Shown here in pieces: positions 36,348 through 45,928 of a stretch of 50,535 bases of DNA; the stretch's first letter is position 1, and the number at the start of each line of letters is the position of its first letter. The notes beneath the pieces are model-generated. The model did not search any database and was not told where the DNA came from. It saw nothing but the letters and a program-made list of their open reading frames with translations. The stretch covers positions 1 through 50,535 of the IMG/VR virus record IMGVR_UViG_3300018421_000046; one strand, 5' to 3'. Position numbers and translations under genes: made by a program. This DNA comes from a virus.

Positions 36348-36782
36348 TTACTTTCCAGAAGATCCGAACCCGCCGACACCCCTACCGTCGTGTGAAGGTG
36401 GAAGTTCGTTAACTTCTTCAAGAGAAACGCGCTCATGTTGAACAATAACTAATTGCGCGATCTTGTCTCCCTTTTTAATCTTATAGATATTGTTAGACAA
36501 ATTTAAAAGCATTACTTTTACTTCTCCACGGTATCCAGAATCAATAAGTCCGGGAGCGTTAGGGATGATAATGCCTTTCTTGCCCATAGAAGAGCGCGGA
36601 AGTACTAATCCGCAATATCCTAATGGAATAGCAATGCCTGTCCCGGTACTAACTGAATTTACTTCACCCAAGTATAGAGTATAGTCTTCACAGGCAACCA
36701 AGTCAAGACCAGCATCTCCATTGTGAGCAACTTCTGGGACTACAGCGTTATTATTTGATAAAATAATAGGTAAATGAAACAT
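36348..36782 (-). CDS. dut: dUTPase (trimeric type)
   Basis: 144 residues. Hydrolyses dUTP to dUMP and pyrophosphate. All five motifs are visible in order: AGLDL, PRSSMGKKG, GLIDSGYRGEV, KIAQLVI and the C-terminal GRGVGGFGSSGK. It is the first gene of the minus-strand module, diverging from the plus-strand gene at 36860. The start has only a distant AGGGG before it. Confidence 0.95.
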   Translation of the reverse strand: MFHLPIILSNNNAVVPEVAHNGDAGLDLVACEDYTLYLGEVNSVSTGTGIAIPLGYCGLVLPRSSMGKKGIIIPNAPGLIDSGYRGEVKVMLLNLSNNIYKIKKGDKIAQLVIVQHERVSLEEVNELPPSHDGRGVGGFGSSGK

Positions 36783-36859
36783 TTAAGTAATGACCCCTTT
36801 TTCACTAAATAAGGTTGTTATTCTAAGCCTTAAGATATAGATATCTAAAGAGAATAATT
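36783..36859. promoter_or_regulatory. Divergent intergenic region
   Basis: The 77 bases between divergent genes should hold promoters for both directions. On the plus strand TTGTTA (36815-36820) followed by TATAGA-like sequence near 36836 is a candidate. A palindrome GATATAGATATC-like segment lies next to it. No operator was recognised. Confidence 0.35.
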
Positions 36860-38431
36860 ATGCAATATAGATTTATTTGGAATATAGATCAAGATCAAAT
36901 TCACTTTGTAAATAATTTTGATTTTGAAGAACCCCTAGAAGATAATTATATCACAGGAGACTATCTTCCTGCTGATAAATCTATTTCTTTATATAAAGAA
37001 GATGTTAAAGTTCCAATAAATTTAGATTATTTTGTTCGTCTATGGAAAGCGTCTGAACCAGATAAAGAGATTGTTAGAGAAAGAGTAGAGGTAGTGAGTT
37101 TAAATAAAGTTTCAAACGTTAGACTTGCCTCAAGTCAAGAAGAAAAGTTGGTCGCCCAGTTTTTAATTGCTGAACATGGTCAAGATAGTATGTTAAATCT
37201 AGATAAACTTTTTGAAGCAAATCCTACTCCCGATGATGTAAGAAGATACTTTATTCCTTTTATAAAGAAGTTTAATCAAAACACTTTTAAGCAATTCCCT
37301 GACAACCTTCCTAGAAACGCAAAGCAATGGAGAGCCTTATCAGAAGAAGAAGTTTTTGCTTATGTAGAATATTTTGCAAATAATATATCAAGAGGCGATC
37401 AACAACTTGCTAATTCTTTAACTCAAGCAATGATGGATAAATGGGAAATGGATGGAGTTCCATTTGATCCTGCGGAATATATCATAGATGAGGGAATGAT
37501 AAACTGGAATGAAGTTCGATCTTTACTATTAAGAGAATTTGGCAATTCATTTAATTTGTTTTCTAAATGGGAAAAAGTTTCTGACTATGGAGGCTGGACA
37601 AACTGGGAAACGTTTTTGACAAATAACATTATGGAAAACGAATTTAATATATATAAATATTTTTTAGATTTAGCAAAAAAAGCCATTAGTAAATACCCAA
37701 GTGAAACTTTTTTTGAATTAAAAGAAGTTTGGCGTGAAAAAATTGAAGAAATGGTTATTGATGTACATAACAGAACCTGTGACGAAACAGAACGAATTGA
37801 TGATATTCTGAAAGTAGACTTTGATGAAATTTTAGGTCATTGGTTTGAAAAAGTAAACGAAGAATTAGGTTACGATGAAGTTTATTCTTTACAAAGAAAA
37901 AATCAAATTCTAGATAAGTGGGAACCCGAAAGTTGGTGGAAAGGGTCTAAATGGAATAAAATCTCAGATCATAATGGCTGGACAAACTGGGAAACTTGGA
38001 ACGTTAATCTTATGATGGAAAACGATTATGATGACTATTTGTATTTCACGGAGTTAGCAAAGAAAAATATTTCTGTTGATGACTTTGCTATGGCAGCAAT
38101 CGAAAGAGTAATTGGTCCATATAATGAACAACTTAGAAACGATTTTGCTGAATATACCGATGAAGAAGAAATTTTAATGCAATTAGAAAATGATGATCAA
38201 AAATGGCGAAGCGATGCTGAAAGAAGATATCCAGACGATCCAGAGGCTCAAGAAGATTATATTAGAAAAATGCGAGAGATTGTTTATGGCCTAATGGGAA
38301 TTCCTGAACCGACAGATATAGCAAATCATTGGCTAGATGAGTCCAAAGTGAACTGGCAAGAAATTTACGAACATTGGATTAACAATACAAAAGAATCAAG
38401 TTGGAAGGTATTGAAGTGGAAGAGAATTTAA
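36860..38431 (+). CDS. Large protein with two TNWETW-type repeats
   Basis: 523 residues, acidic and Trp rich, not recognised as an enzyme. Two related modules begin SKWEKVSDYGGWTNWETF (residue 235) and SKWNKISDHNGWTNWETW (residue 363), each followed by helical sequence with a D/E-rich face; at DNA level a 20-base block is identical in both (37592-37611 and 37976-37995). The protein ends WKVLKWKRI, similar to the ends of two other genes in this window. It heads a plus-strand run of large genes; the start has AGAGA before it. Confidence 0.75.
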   Translation: MQYRFIWNIDQDQIHFVNNFDFEEPLEDNYITGDYLPADKSISLYKEDVKVPINLDYFVRLWKASEPDKEIVRERVEVVSLNKVSNVRLASSQEEKLVAQFLIAEHGQDSMLNLDKLFEANPTPDDVRRYFIPFIKKFNQNTFKQFPDNLPRNAKQWRALSEEEVFAYVEYFANNISRGDQQLANSLTQAMMDKWEMDGVPFDPAEYIIDEGMINWNEVRSLLLREFGNSFNLFSKWEKVSDYGGWTNWETFLTNNIMENEFNIYKYFLDLAKKAISKYPSETFFELKEVWREKIEEMVIDVHNRTCDETERIDDILKVDFDEILGHWFEKVNEELGYDEVYSLQRKNQILDKWEPESWWKGSKWNKISDHNGWTNWETWNVNLMMENDYDDYLYFTELAKKNISVDDFAMAAIERVIGPYNEQLRNDFAEYTDEEEILMQLENDDQKWRSDAERRYPDDPEAQEDYIRKMREIVYGLMGIPEPTDIANHWLDESKVNWQEIYEHWINNTKESSWKVLKWKRI

Positions 38432-41400
38432 TCCATAAAAAGTCTAACATTCTAGATCCGATTCACGATACTTTAGATCAAGATGTATTTAACGGGATGA
38501 CTCCCAAAAGTGCTTTTTTTGAATATCACTTAGATCACGTTAGAGAAGTTTTTAGACAAAACAACTTTAACCCATATGCTTTTGATTTCTATTTAACAGG
38601 TTCTCTTTGTACATATCAATATTCGGAAAAATCAGATGTAGACATTTCTATTGTTTGTAACGCCGACGAGTTTGATGAAGAAGATCGTGCAGATCTTATT
38701 GCTATTGTGATTGAATCTTTAGACGGCACCTTCTTTCCTAGAACTAAACACCAATATCAACATTTTGTTCAACCAATTGGTGTAGACATTGAAGACCTTT
38801 TTATTCTCGGTCTTAGAAGCGCGTGGGATTTTCAAAAAAACGAATGGGTTCTTAAACCAAAAAGACCAACTACAGATATTAAAAAAGAAAAGCCTGATTG
38901 GATTCTAATGGGGGTTCAGGTATCTGACAAAATTAATACTTTGATTGATAATCATAAATATGAAGATGCTAAGGCAATGTATAAAAAAGTGCATCAAAAA
39001 AGAAAAGAAGATCAGATTGACTATGGCGATTACAGCGAAGGTAATGTTATTTATAAATTTTTAGATAATAACGGAACATTTGATCGCCTAAAAAATGTTG
39101 GACAAAGAATTGCTTTTCAAAAAGAAGCATTTACAAAAGACGATTTTGTAAATTATTATTATGAATCTACTTTTTATAATAGATCTTTTCGTCAAAAAAC
39201 ACATCTAAACTCTAAAGGGTATCCTTGCGACTGCACCTTTGGCAAAAAAGACCTAAAAGCAGTTGCTCAATATTATAATAATATAAATAAAACCGATAGT
39301 GAAGATTTTAAATTCAGTTTTAATAAAAATAGCAACGAGGGTGAAGAATCCAAGATAAAGCAAATCGCTCAAAAAATCCTTGATAAGCAGATCAGTGAAG
39401 AATCAAAATGGAATAAAAGATACCCCGTTTGGAAAGAGCGTTTACAATCTATTGTTGATATGGGCGTTTTAACGGAAGAAAGCATTAAATTTTGGGGAGG
39501 AATTATTTCTTTGTACAAAAAAGCAGTACAAAGAAATGATGTGATGATCAATAATAATGCATATAGAATGTATCTTTTTAGTGGACCAACTGATCCTTTA
39601 TATAGAGATAAAGATTATTTACAATCTTATAAAGAAGATTTTAGAAAACTTTGGACGGGAAACTTTGGTAAAAATACAAAAGTTGGAGATTTTATTAATA
39701 GTGAAAACTATGAGTTTCTTGGCGAATCATATGACTGGAGCGCCGAATCAGAGTTTATTGGGACAATAGATCGCTTACTTTACACAGATATTTCTTTAGA
39801 TGAAGAAATAGATTTTAGTTGGCGCTGGTGGTTTAGTTTACAAAACTCAGACAATAATCAATTAAACAATAAATTGCAAAAAATTGAAAATCTTTTTAAT
39901 CAAAAAATTAAAGAAATGAAAAAAGATAATCATTTAGATTTTGGGTTTTTGACTACCTTAAATAAAGTTTCTATGCTATTAACCGATAGATATGGAAACT
40001 ATGTAGAAAATTTTGAAAATATATTAGATATGATTTTAGACGGATCAATATTTAAAATGCGTCCAGAAGAAGTTTTAGATTTCTATGTACAAAACAGGTC
40101 TAACTATCCGGCTAGAAATACTATATTTGAAGGTGCCGTAAATGCAATTCAATATATGAACAGTATAAGGCTTCAATATCTCTTAAATGAATATAAAGAC
40201 TTAAGATTTCCTACAAATTTAGAAGGAATGGATAGTTTTAATGAACTAAGCCTTTCTCTTCGTCAGATAGAAACAGAAACAAAAGAAAGAGAAGAATATA
40301 AAGAATTATTAAGACAATTTAAAGAAGGAGAAGTCGCATACGAATCAGATAGTCCTGTTTTTACTTTTGAAGTTAAAAAAGGTAATCCCGAAAAAGCAAA
40401 ACCGGGAGTTTGGGGAGTATACCGACTTGAAAGTACAGACGATTTAGAATTAGAAGGAAGGATATGTAACCACTGTATTGGAAGTTGGGAACAGCCTCAT
40501 ATTAGAAGAAGGGATGAAGATCTTAATACTGTTTATTCTGTGCGCGACCCGGATGGAGTTCCTTGGACAACTTTGGAATTAGATAAAGAAGGGGTGATTC
40601 TGGGACAAGCGTTTGGTCGTCAGGATCATGCCGTAAGACAAAATGAACAAAAGATTTTAAATGCTTTCTTCGGACAAGAAAGTTTTCAAAGACAAAGCAA
40701 AAATCCAAATAAATATATAGTCAGAACAAGAAATGGTAAAGAGTATGTTTATAACGCATCAAGCACAGAAGATGCAGTCGAACAACACAAAGAGGCAATA
40801 AAAAGCATACCACTTCCATTTGATTACCCCCGATGGGCTTATGAAGAAGAAATAAAAGGACTCAAAGCAGTTGCGGCATATGGTGCTGGTCACGATTGGT
40901 TTGATAAACCAGAAGGACAAAGAAGTGGTCTTTATTATGAGAGCGATTTGCCCGTTGCAGAAGAAGATATAGAAACAACTGAATATCATATGGAACCAGA
41001 TGTTTTTTGGGGACTTTCAAATATACCCGAAATATCTAGTGGTGATGAATTAGAAACGCTCTGGCAATGGGTAGAAGGTGACTATGGCGAGAGCGCTTAT
41101 TTGTTTGATATGATGAATTATTATTATCCAGATGAAGACACCCCGGTAGAGGAACTAGAAAGAGATGACTATGGATATGCTCTCGTTAGAATAGTAGAGC
41201 CATATACTTTTGACGGGTCATATTCAAATGTTTTTAATTTTATAAATTCTATTGTAGAAAAATACGAAAATTTGCTTTTTGATGAAGAAAATAATATTTC
41301 AGATGAAATATGGGATTTTTATGAATCAGTAAAAGGACTTGGAACATATATTATTTTAACCTCTATTTCTACAGGACAAATTGAAAAAATTATTAATACC

Positions 41401-42363
41401 TATGTAAATGCTTTTGATTTTTATGTACAAAAACAAACATCTATGTTTTACAAAGAAAACAAAAAAAACAAAATTGCAATTTTAAATGGAATTAGAATAG
41501 TTTTAAAAGATTTAATTTCAAGTGTTGATTATACAACTTCGGTAAATGATATATACCATTTGTTTGATGATTCAGAAATTTCTAAAAGTCTAGAAAGTGA
41601 ATATGGAAGTTGGAACTATAATTACGACTTTGAAAATTCTTACGTTGAATTTCAAATAGAGCCAAAATCAATGCCTAAAGAAGAAATTAATCAATCAAGA
41701 ACATATTTAATAAATTATGTTCAATATGCAATTAATTTGTCTGAAGAAATAAAAGAATTGGCGAGAAATTTTTTTGAAAGAAATTTAAACTCTCCTATTC
41801 AAAGAACAATTTGGTTTAATCAAAATGAAAATACATTAACTGGACCTCCTTTAGAACTTGAAGAAAAACAAATTCAGCCGGGAGATAGTGATTCGGATAA
41901 AGAAAGAAAATTGATACAACAAGACCTTCTGCGAAAAGAAGTTGATGATTCTGGTCTGTATGAAACAAAACTTAGAGAACTAAGAGATATTGTATACTAC
42001 ATTGCTAAAGAAACAGGATTAAATGCAATTGTAAATCCAATAAATAAAATGTTCAATGACAGATTTCAACTTGGATCATATAATTCTAGATTTTTGGAAA
42101 GAAGCATGAATGAATTAATTAATTTATTAGAATATGCAAAAAATACTATTTATATGAATGAAAATCCAGACGCTGGAGCAGGAGGAATTGCTGGTGGGCA
42201 AATAAACTTTTATATGATGCCGCCAGAACCTAGCACAGAAGAATTCGAAAGATGGGAAAGGGCACAAGAAGGTTTATTAGCGACTACAGAACCTTATAAG
42301 GGAGAAGATAGTTGGGGTTCTGAAGGATTTGCCCCAGATACAAGTAGGCGAAGAGGAATTTAA
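38416..42363 (+). CDS. Giant protein: nucleotidyltransferase plus PcfJ-like region
   Basis: 1315 residues from GTG 38416, preferred because GGAAGG lies before it inside the previous gene (TTG 38401 has no such site). Residues 20-120 carry a pol-beta nucleotidyltransferase signature: G62-S63 then S73-D74-V-D76 (LTGSLCTYQYSEKSDVDIS). Around residues 660-750 are ICNHCIGSW (C684, H686, C687), YSVRDPDGVPWTTLEL and GQAFGRQD, resembling the PcfJ-like family. The rest is helical, acidic and unrecognised. It may transfer a nucleotide to an RNA or protein, but target and activity are unknown. Overlaps the preceding gene by 16 bases and abuts the next. Confidence 0.8.
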   Translation: MEENLIHKKSNILDPIHDTLDQDVFNGMTPKSAFFEYHLDHVREVFRQNNFNPYAFDFYLTGSLCTYQYSEKSDVDISIVCNADEFDEEDRADLIAIVIESLDGTFFPRTKHQYQHFVQPIGVDIEDLFILGLRSAWDFQKNEWVLKPKRPTTDIKKEKPDWILMGVQVSDKINTLIDNHKYEDAKAMYKKVHQKRKEDQIDYGDYSEGNVIYKFLDNNGTFDRLKNVGQRIAFQKEAFTKDDFVNYYYESTFYNRSFRQKTHLNSKGYPCDCTFGKKDLKAVAQYYNNINKTDSEDFKFSFNKNSNEGEESKIKQIAQKILDKQISEESKWNKRYPVWKERLQSIVDMGVLTEESIKFWGGIISLYKKAVQRNDVMINNNAYRMYLFSGPTDPLYRDKDYLQSYKEDFRKLWTGNFGKNTKVGDFINSENYEFLGESYDWSAESEFIGTIDRLLYTDISLDEEIDFSWRWWFSLQNSDNNQLNNKLQKIENLFNQKIKEMKKDNHLDFGFLTTLNKVSMLLTDRYGNYVENFENILDMILDGSIFKMRPEEVLDFYVQNRSNYPARNTIFEGAVNAIQYMNSIRLQYLLNEYKDLRFPTNLEGMDSFNELSLSLRQIETETKEREEYKELLRQFKEGEVAYESDSPVFTFEVKKGNPEKAKPGVWGVYRLESTDDLELEGRICNHCIGSWEQPHIRRRDEDLNTVYSVRDPDGVPWTTLELDKEGVILGQAFGRQDHAVRQNEQKILNAFFGQESFQRQSKNPNKYIVRTRNGKEYVYNASSTEDAVEQHKEAIKSIPLPFDYPRWAYEEEIKGLKAVAAYGAGHDWFDKPEGQRSGLYYESDLPVAEEDIETTEYHMEPDVFWGLSNIPEISSGDELETLWQWVEGDYGESAYLFDMMNYYYPDEDTPVEELERDDYGYALVRIVEPYTFDGSYSNVFNFINSIVEKYENLLFDEENNISDEIWDFYESVKGLGTYIILTSISTGQIEKIINTYVNAFDFYVQKQTSMFYKENKKNKIAILNGIRIVLKDLISSVDYTTSVNDIYHLFDDSEISKSLESEYGSWNYNYDFENSYVEFQIEPKSMPKEEINQSRTYLINYVQYAINLSEEIKELARNFFERNLNSPIQRTIWFNQNENTLTGPPLELEEKQIQPGDSDSDKERKLIQQDLLRKEVDDSGLYETKLRELRDIVYYIAKETGLNAIVNPINKMFNDRFQLGSYNSRFLERSMNELINLLEYAKNTIYMNENPDAGAGGIAGGQINFYMMPPEPSTEEFERWERAQEGLLATTEPYKGEDSWGSEGFAPDTSRRRGI

Positions 42364-44346
42364 ATGGATAATCTAAGTGAATATATACTAAGATTAGTAA
42401 GAAATAATCCTGCGGCAAAAACAGTTGTTGAACTATTATCTCCATTTGGAGAAGTTTATGTAGTTGGTGGAGCGGTTAGAGATGTTCTTCTTCAAAAGAA
42501 ACCAAAAGACATAGATTTGGTAGCAAGAGTAGACGAAGATATAATTAAGTCTGTATTAAGTAATTTCCCAAATGCAACATTAAATAAAACTGGAAAACAG
42601 TTTCCAGTATATAGGTTTAGATATCAAAACGAAGAAGTAGAAATTGCTTTACCAAGAATAGAAACTAAGGTTGGAGAAGAAAGTAAAGATTGGGAATTTA
42701 AAAGTGATCCGTCTATTCGAATTGAAAGAGATTTAGAAAGAAGAGATTTTACTGCAAACGCAATTGCCGTAAACGCTCAAACCGGAGAGATTGTAGATCC
42801 TTTAAATGGAATTGATGATATTGAAAAGGGATTGTTAAGAGTTATCAATGAAAACTCTTTTAGAGATGATCCTTCAAGAACGCTTAGAGCATTAACTGCA
42901 ATAAGCAAGCACGGTTTACAACCAGATGAAAAAACTAAAGAACAAATGCGTAAATATGGCCCGTACTTGGCTAAAATCGCTCCAGAGATTATGGGCATGG
43001 AATTAGATAAAATACTCAGCGGAGAACATCCTCATCAAGCAATACAAATTGGTCAACAAACCGGAGTATTAGAACACTTCTTGCCAGAAGTTCATACAAC
43101 ATTTGGTTACGATCAAAAAAACAAACATCATAATTATGATCTAGGGACTCACCTGATGGAAGTTGTCAAAAATATGGCTCGCAGATCTGATGATACAGAT
43201 ATGAGACTCGCGGCTTTGTTTCACGATATTGGCAAACCAGATTCTGTTTGGTACGACGAAGAGGGAAATGGTCACTATTATAAAAATGATTCTGGTCAAG
43301 GACAAGACCATGAAACTGTTGGCGCACAAATGGCTGAAGATATTTTAAGAAGATTAAGATATCCTGCAAACAGAATAGCAAGAATTAAACAATTAATTCA
43401 AAATCATATGTTCCCCATTTTTAATTCATCAAAGGGAGCAAGAAAGTTTCTTAATCAAGCCGGTTCTTACGAAATTGCTCATAATTTACTTGATCTTAAA
43501 GAGTCAGATTATTTAGGTAAAGGCAATGATAGTGCTACAAGAGAAATGTCTGATTTAATGAGGCAATTAATTGATGCTGAATATGAAGCACAAAATGCTT
43601 TTACTCCCAAAGATTTAGCAATTAATGGCAACGAAGTTATGCAACTTTTAGGCATTGATAGTGGCCCTCAAGTGGGAGAAATACTGAAATCTTTGATGGA
43701 TATTGTTGTTGACAATCCTGAAATGAATACAAAAGATAACTTGTCTTCATTTATTAATAACTTCTATAAAAGTTCATCAAATGTAGAGTCAGCAATTCTT
43801 GAAATATCAAAGCAAATTAGAAGAGAAGCCGCTTGGCGCGACGTTGAAATGAAAGCAAAACGTCTAAAAGATGGCGGTCAAGTAGTAATAAACACCAATG
43901 CTGAAAATGCAGTTGAAGGAGTAGTACAGGGTGATAATGGTATTTACGAATGCATAATATATAGAGAAGACCCTAGCAGTCAAAGAATTACGCATTGGAA
44001 CTGTGAGTGTAAATGGGGTCAGTATGCATACGGAAGAACAAGAAAATATAAGAAATTTGAAGGTCGGCCATGTTCTCACGTTATGGCAATGTTTTGGGAG
44101 TCAAGATCCTTACCAGTAGGGTATTTTGGAGCAGAGTTTGATCCTAATCAAACTTACAGTTTTGAACCAGATGCTCCAAACTATCAAGTTGTTCAACAAG
44201 ATGTTTCTCAAGCAGGTAATCCGTTAGAGTTAGAAAATCAAAATTCTGAGTTTCCTCCTATGCCGCAAGGACAATCTCCTGCTCCACCTAATTTTGAAGA
44301 GGGGGAAAGAAGATCGTCAATTAAAAATAAATGGAAAAGGATTTAA
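42364..44346 (+). CDS. CCA-adding-type enzyme fused to HD and SWIM domains
   Basis: 660 residues. N-terminal tRNA nucleotidyltransferase/poly(A) polymerase head: GGAVRDVLL with D49-x-D51 (DIDLVARV), RRDFTANAIAVN and DDPSRTLRALTAISKHG. An HD phosphohydrolase domain follows (AALFHDIGKP, H287-D288, and HETVGAQM). The C-terminal region has a SWIM zinc motif: C547-E-C549, C570-S-H572. The tail ends SIKNKWKRI. As no tRNA in this genome part encodes CCA, the likely role is CCA addition and repair; poly(A) addition is possible. The SWIM fusion is unusual. Confidence 0.88.
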   Translation: MDNLSEYILRLVRNNPAAKTVVELLSPFGEVYVVGGAVRDVLLQKKPKDIDLVARVDEDIIKSVLSNFPNATLNKTGKQFPVYRFRYQNEEVEIALPRIETKVGEESKDWEFKSDPSIRIERDLERRDFTANAIAVNAQTGEIVDPLNGIDDIEKGLLRVINENSFRDDPSRTLRALTAISKHGLQPDEKTKEQMRKYGPYLAKIAPEIMGMELDKILSGEHPHQAIQIGQQTGVLEHFLPEVHTTFGYDQKNKHHNYDLGTHLMEVVKNMARRSDDTDMRLAALFHDIGKPDSVWYDEEGNGHYYKNDSGQGQDHETVGAQMAEDILRRLRYPANRIARIKQLIQNHMFPIFNSSKGARKFLNQAGSYEIAHNLLDLKESDYLGKGNDSATREMSDLMRQLIDAEYEAQNAFTPKDLAINGNEVMQLLGIDSGPQVGEILKSLMDIVVDNPEMNTKDNLSSFINNFYKSSSNVESAILEISKQIRREAAWRDVEMKAKRLKDGGQVVINTNAENAVEGVVQGDNGIYECIIYREDPSSQRITHWNCECKWGQYAYGRTRKYKKFEGRPCSHVMAMFWESRSLPVGYFGAEFDPNQTYSFEPDAPNYQVVQQDVSQAGNPLELENQNSEFPPMPQGQSPAPPNFEEGERRSSIKNKWKRI

Positions 44347-44348
44347 AA

Positions 44349-44705
44349 ATGTCAAGCAGTTTTCCCGAAATGAATGGTCAACCTTCTTATGTTAACTATA
44401 GAGAATTTGAAGATTTTAGACAGGAAAGCAGAGATGCGTTTGATAGTTTGACAATAGCACTAGATGAAAAGTTTTCAGGGTTGGGGGAACAAATCGAAAG
44501 TATAAAAAATGAAATTCAAGCATTACAGATTGATCAACTTAAGTATCAACTAAATCAAACTGAAAAGAAAATGTTTGAAGAAAAAACAGAAACAACAGAA
44601 GATAGAAATTATAGAAGAACCTTGACAGTTGCAATTATTGCTGCTATGATAGGTCCATTAGTAGGTGCTGTCTTAGGACTAGTACTAGGCTATATGATTC
44701 CATAA
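44349..44705 (+). CDS. Coiled-coil protein with C-terminal membrane span
   Basis: 118 residues. ATG 44349 is chosen because AAAAGGA precedes it by eight bases. The middle is a coiled coil (EQIESIKNEIQALQIDQL), and the C-terminus is one membrane segment (VAIIAAMIGPLVGAVLGLVLGYMIP). It sits just before the endolysin, so a holin, anti-holin or spanin-like lysis role is likely, but topology alone cannot decide. Confidence 0.75.
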   Translation: MSSSFPEMNGQPSYVNYREFEDFRQESRDAFDSLTIALDEKFSGLGEQIESIKNEIQALQIDQLKYQLNQTEKKMFEEKTETTEDRNYRRTLTVAIIAAMIGPLVGAVLGLVLGYMIP

Positions 44706-44714
44706 AGGTGTAAA

Positions 44715-45473
44715 ATGACAAAAGGTGAAAAAGTAGTAAAAAAAGCATTTCAATATTTAGGAGTCAGAGAAGTACCCTATGGCTCAAACCGTGGAAAAGA
44801 TATTGACCGCTGGGAAGCCAGATGGGGCATGAAAGGCGAACCTTGGTGCGGAATGTTTTCAGACGCAATGTTTTCAGAAGCAGGAGTTGATGATGCAGGA
44901 ATCAATCACCCTTCTACTGCTGTTATTTGCCAAAAAGGTAAAAAATATAAGTGGAATGGAAAAGGGAAGATCCCGCCCGGATCTTTGTGGGTAAATTGTG
45001 GTACTCACGTTGCTATTATCACTGCTCACAACAGCGACGGAACAGTATCAACAATAGAAGGTAATAAAAATAATATGGTAGCAACAGGTCGTAGACCGAT
45101 TGCTGGAGCAACAATTATTGTACCTCCTGCTGTAGATGATTATGTTCCAAATCCAGTTCGTCGTAAATATTGGCTAGAAGATTTAGGAGCGCAACAAAAA
45201 CTTCTTACAGTCAATGGTAAGATTGCACGCTGGAAGAAAAAAGAATATCGTGATAAGGTACTAAATCAAATTAAGAATAGCCCACTTTATCGTGGAACAA
45301 CTCTCGCTCCAGTCAGTCGTGGAGAGGGAAGAAATAAAAGATACTTTATCCGAGTAGGTGACTTGCGTTATTACGGTCCTTGGAATAAGATAGAGTATAG
45401 AAATGCGGCGCAAAAATCTCTAGAGAAGCGCTTAGGTAGAAGATTGCGTCGTTTTAGTAAGAAAGTTAATTAA
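44715..45473 (+). CDS. Endolysin with CHAP domain
   Basis: 252 residues. The CHAP cysteine peptidase/amidase motif is visible: C45 in EPWCGMFSDAMF, H98 in GTHVAIIT and an acidic EGNKNN segment. It degrades peptidoglycan at the end of infection. No signal peptide, so it needs a holin, and membrane proteins lie on both sides. The C-terminal third is very basic (RRKYWLEDL, GRRLRRFSKKVN) and probably binds the wall. AAAGGTG precedes the ATG. Confidence 0.9.
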   Translation: MTKGEKVVKKAFQYLGVREVPYGSNRGKDIDRWEARWGMKGEPWCGMFSDAMFSEAGVDDAGINHPSTAVICQKGKKYKWNGKGKIPPGSLWVNCGTHVAIITAHNSDGTVSTIEGNKNNMVATGRRPIAGATIIVPPAVDDYVPNPVRRKYWLEDLGAQQKLLTVNGKIARWKKKEYRDKVLNQIKNSPLYRGTTLAPVSRGEGRNKRYFIRVGDLRYYGPWNKIEYRNAAQKSLEKRLGRRLRRFSKKVN

Positions 45474-45487
45474 CTTAGGAGATTAAA

Positions 45488-45859
45488 TTGAACACACCAA
45501 ACATTAGCGTTGGTTGGGGTCCAGTAACTATTACTGGTATTATTACCGCAGTAACTGCTGGTTTGCTTTCTGTAGCAACTTTTCTAACAACGCTTACTGG
45601 CGCTTTGCCAGCAGAAGTATCTGATAAGTACGGTTTTTGGTTAGCGACTATCGCAGGTATTGTTTCTGCTCTTTCTCAGGCTATTGTAGCAGCATCACGT
45701 TCATACTTTGCTAATTCAAAGGTGCAACTTGCTAGTGCTGAAGCCTATGCAAATCCTGCATCTTTGACCGCAGATGTTGGCAATGATGTGGAAGTATTTG
45801 TTGACGATCCTGTAGTTTCAGATACAGATCTTAGTCCACCGATTACTCCAGAACAGTAA
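45488..45859 (+). CDS. Probable holin (TTG start)
   Basis: 123 residues with two hydrophobic segments (ITGIITAVTAGLLSVATFLTTLTG and FWLATIAGIVSALSQAIVAAS in two parts) and an acidic C-terminal tail, matching common class II-like phage holins. TTG start preceded by AGGAG and the sequence GGAGATTAAATTGA, the same as before the tail chaperone TTG. The endolysin lies just upstream and a terminator follows. Confidence 0.8.
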   Translation: MNTPNISVGWGPVTITGIITAVTAGLLSVATFLTTLTGALPAEVSDKYGFWLATIAGIVSALSQAIVAASRSYFANSKVQLASAEAYANPASLTADVGNDVEVFVDDPVVSDTDLSPPITPEQ

Positions 45860-45870
45860 TAAATTAAAAG

Positions 45871-45903
45871 AAATGAGCCTCCATTGTGAGGCTCATTTTT
45901 ATT
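45871..45903 (+). terminator. Terminator after the lysis cassette
   Basis: AAATGAGCCTC (45871-45881) pairs perfectly with GAGGCTCATTT (45888-45898) around a six-base loop, followed by more T. Ends the unit of lysis genes. Confidence 0.92.
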
Positions 45904-45928
45904 GTATGACTTTGACTTAATATAAGAG

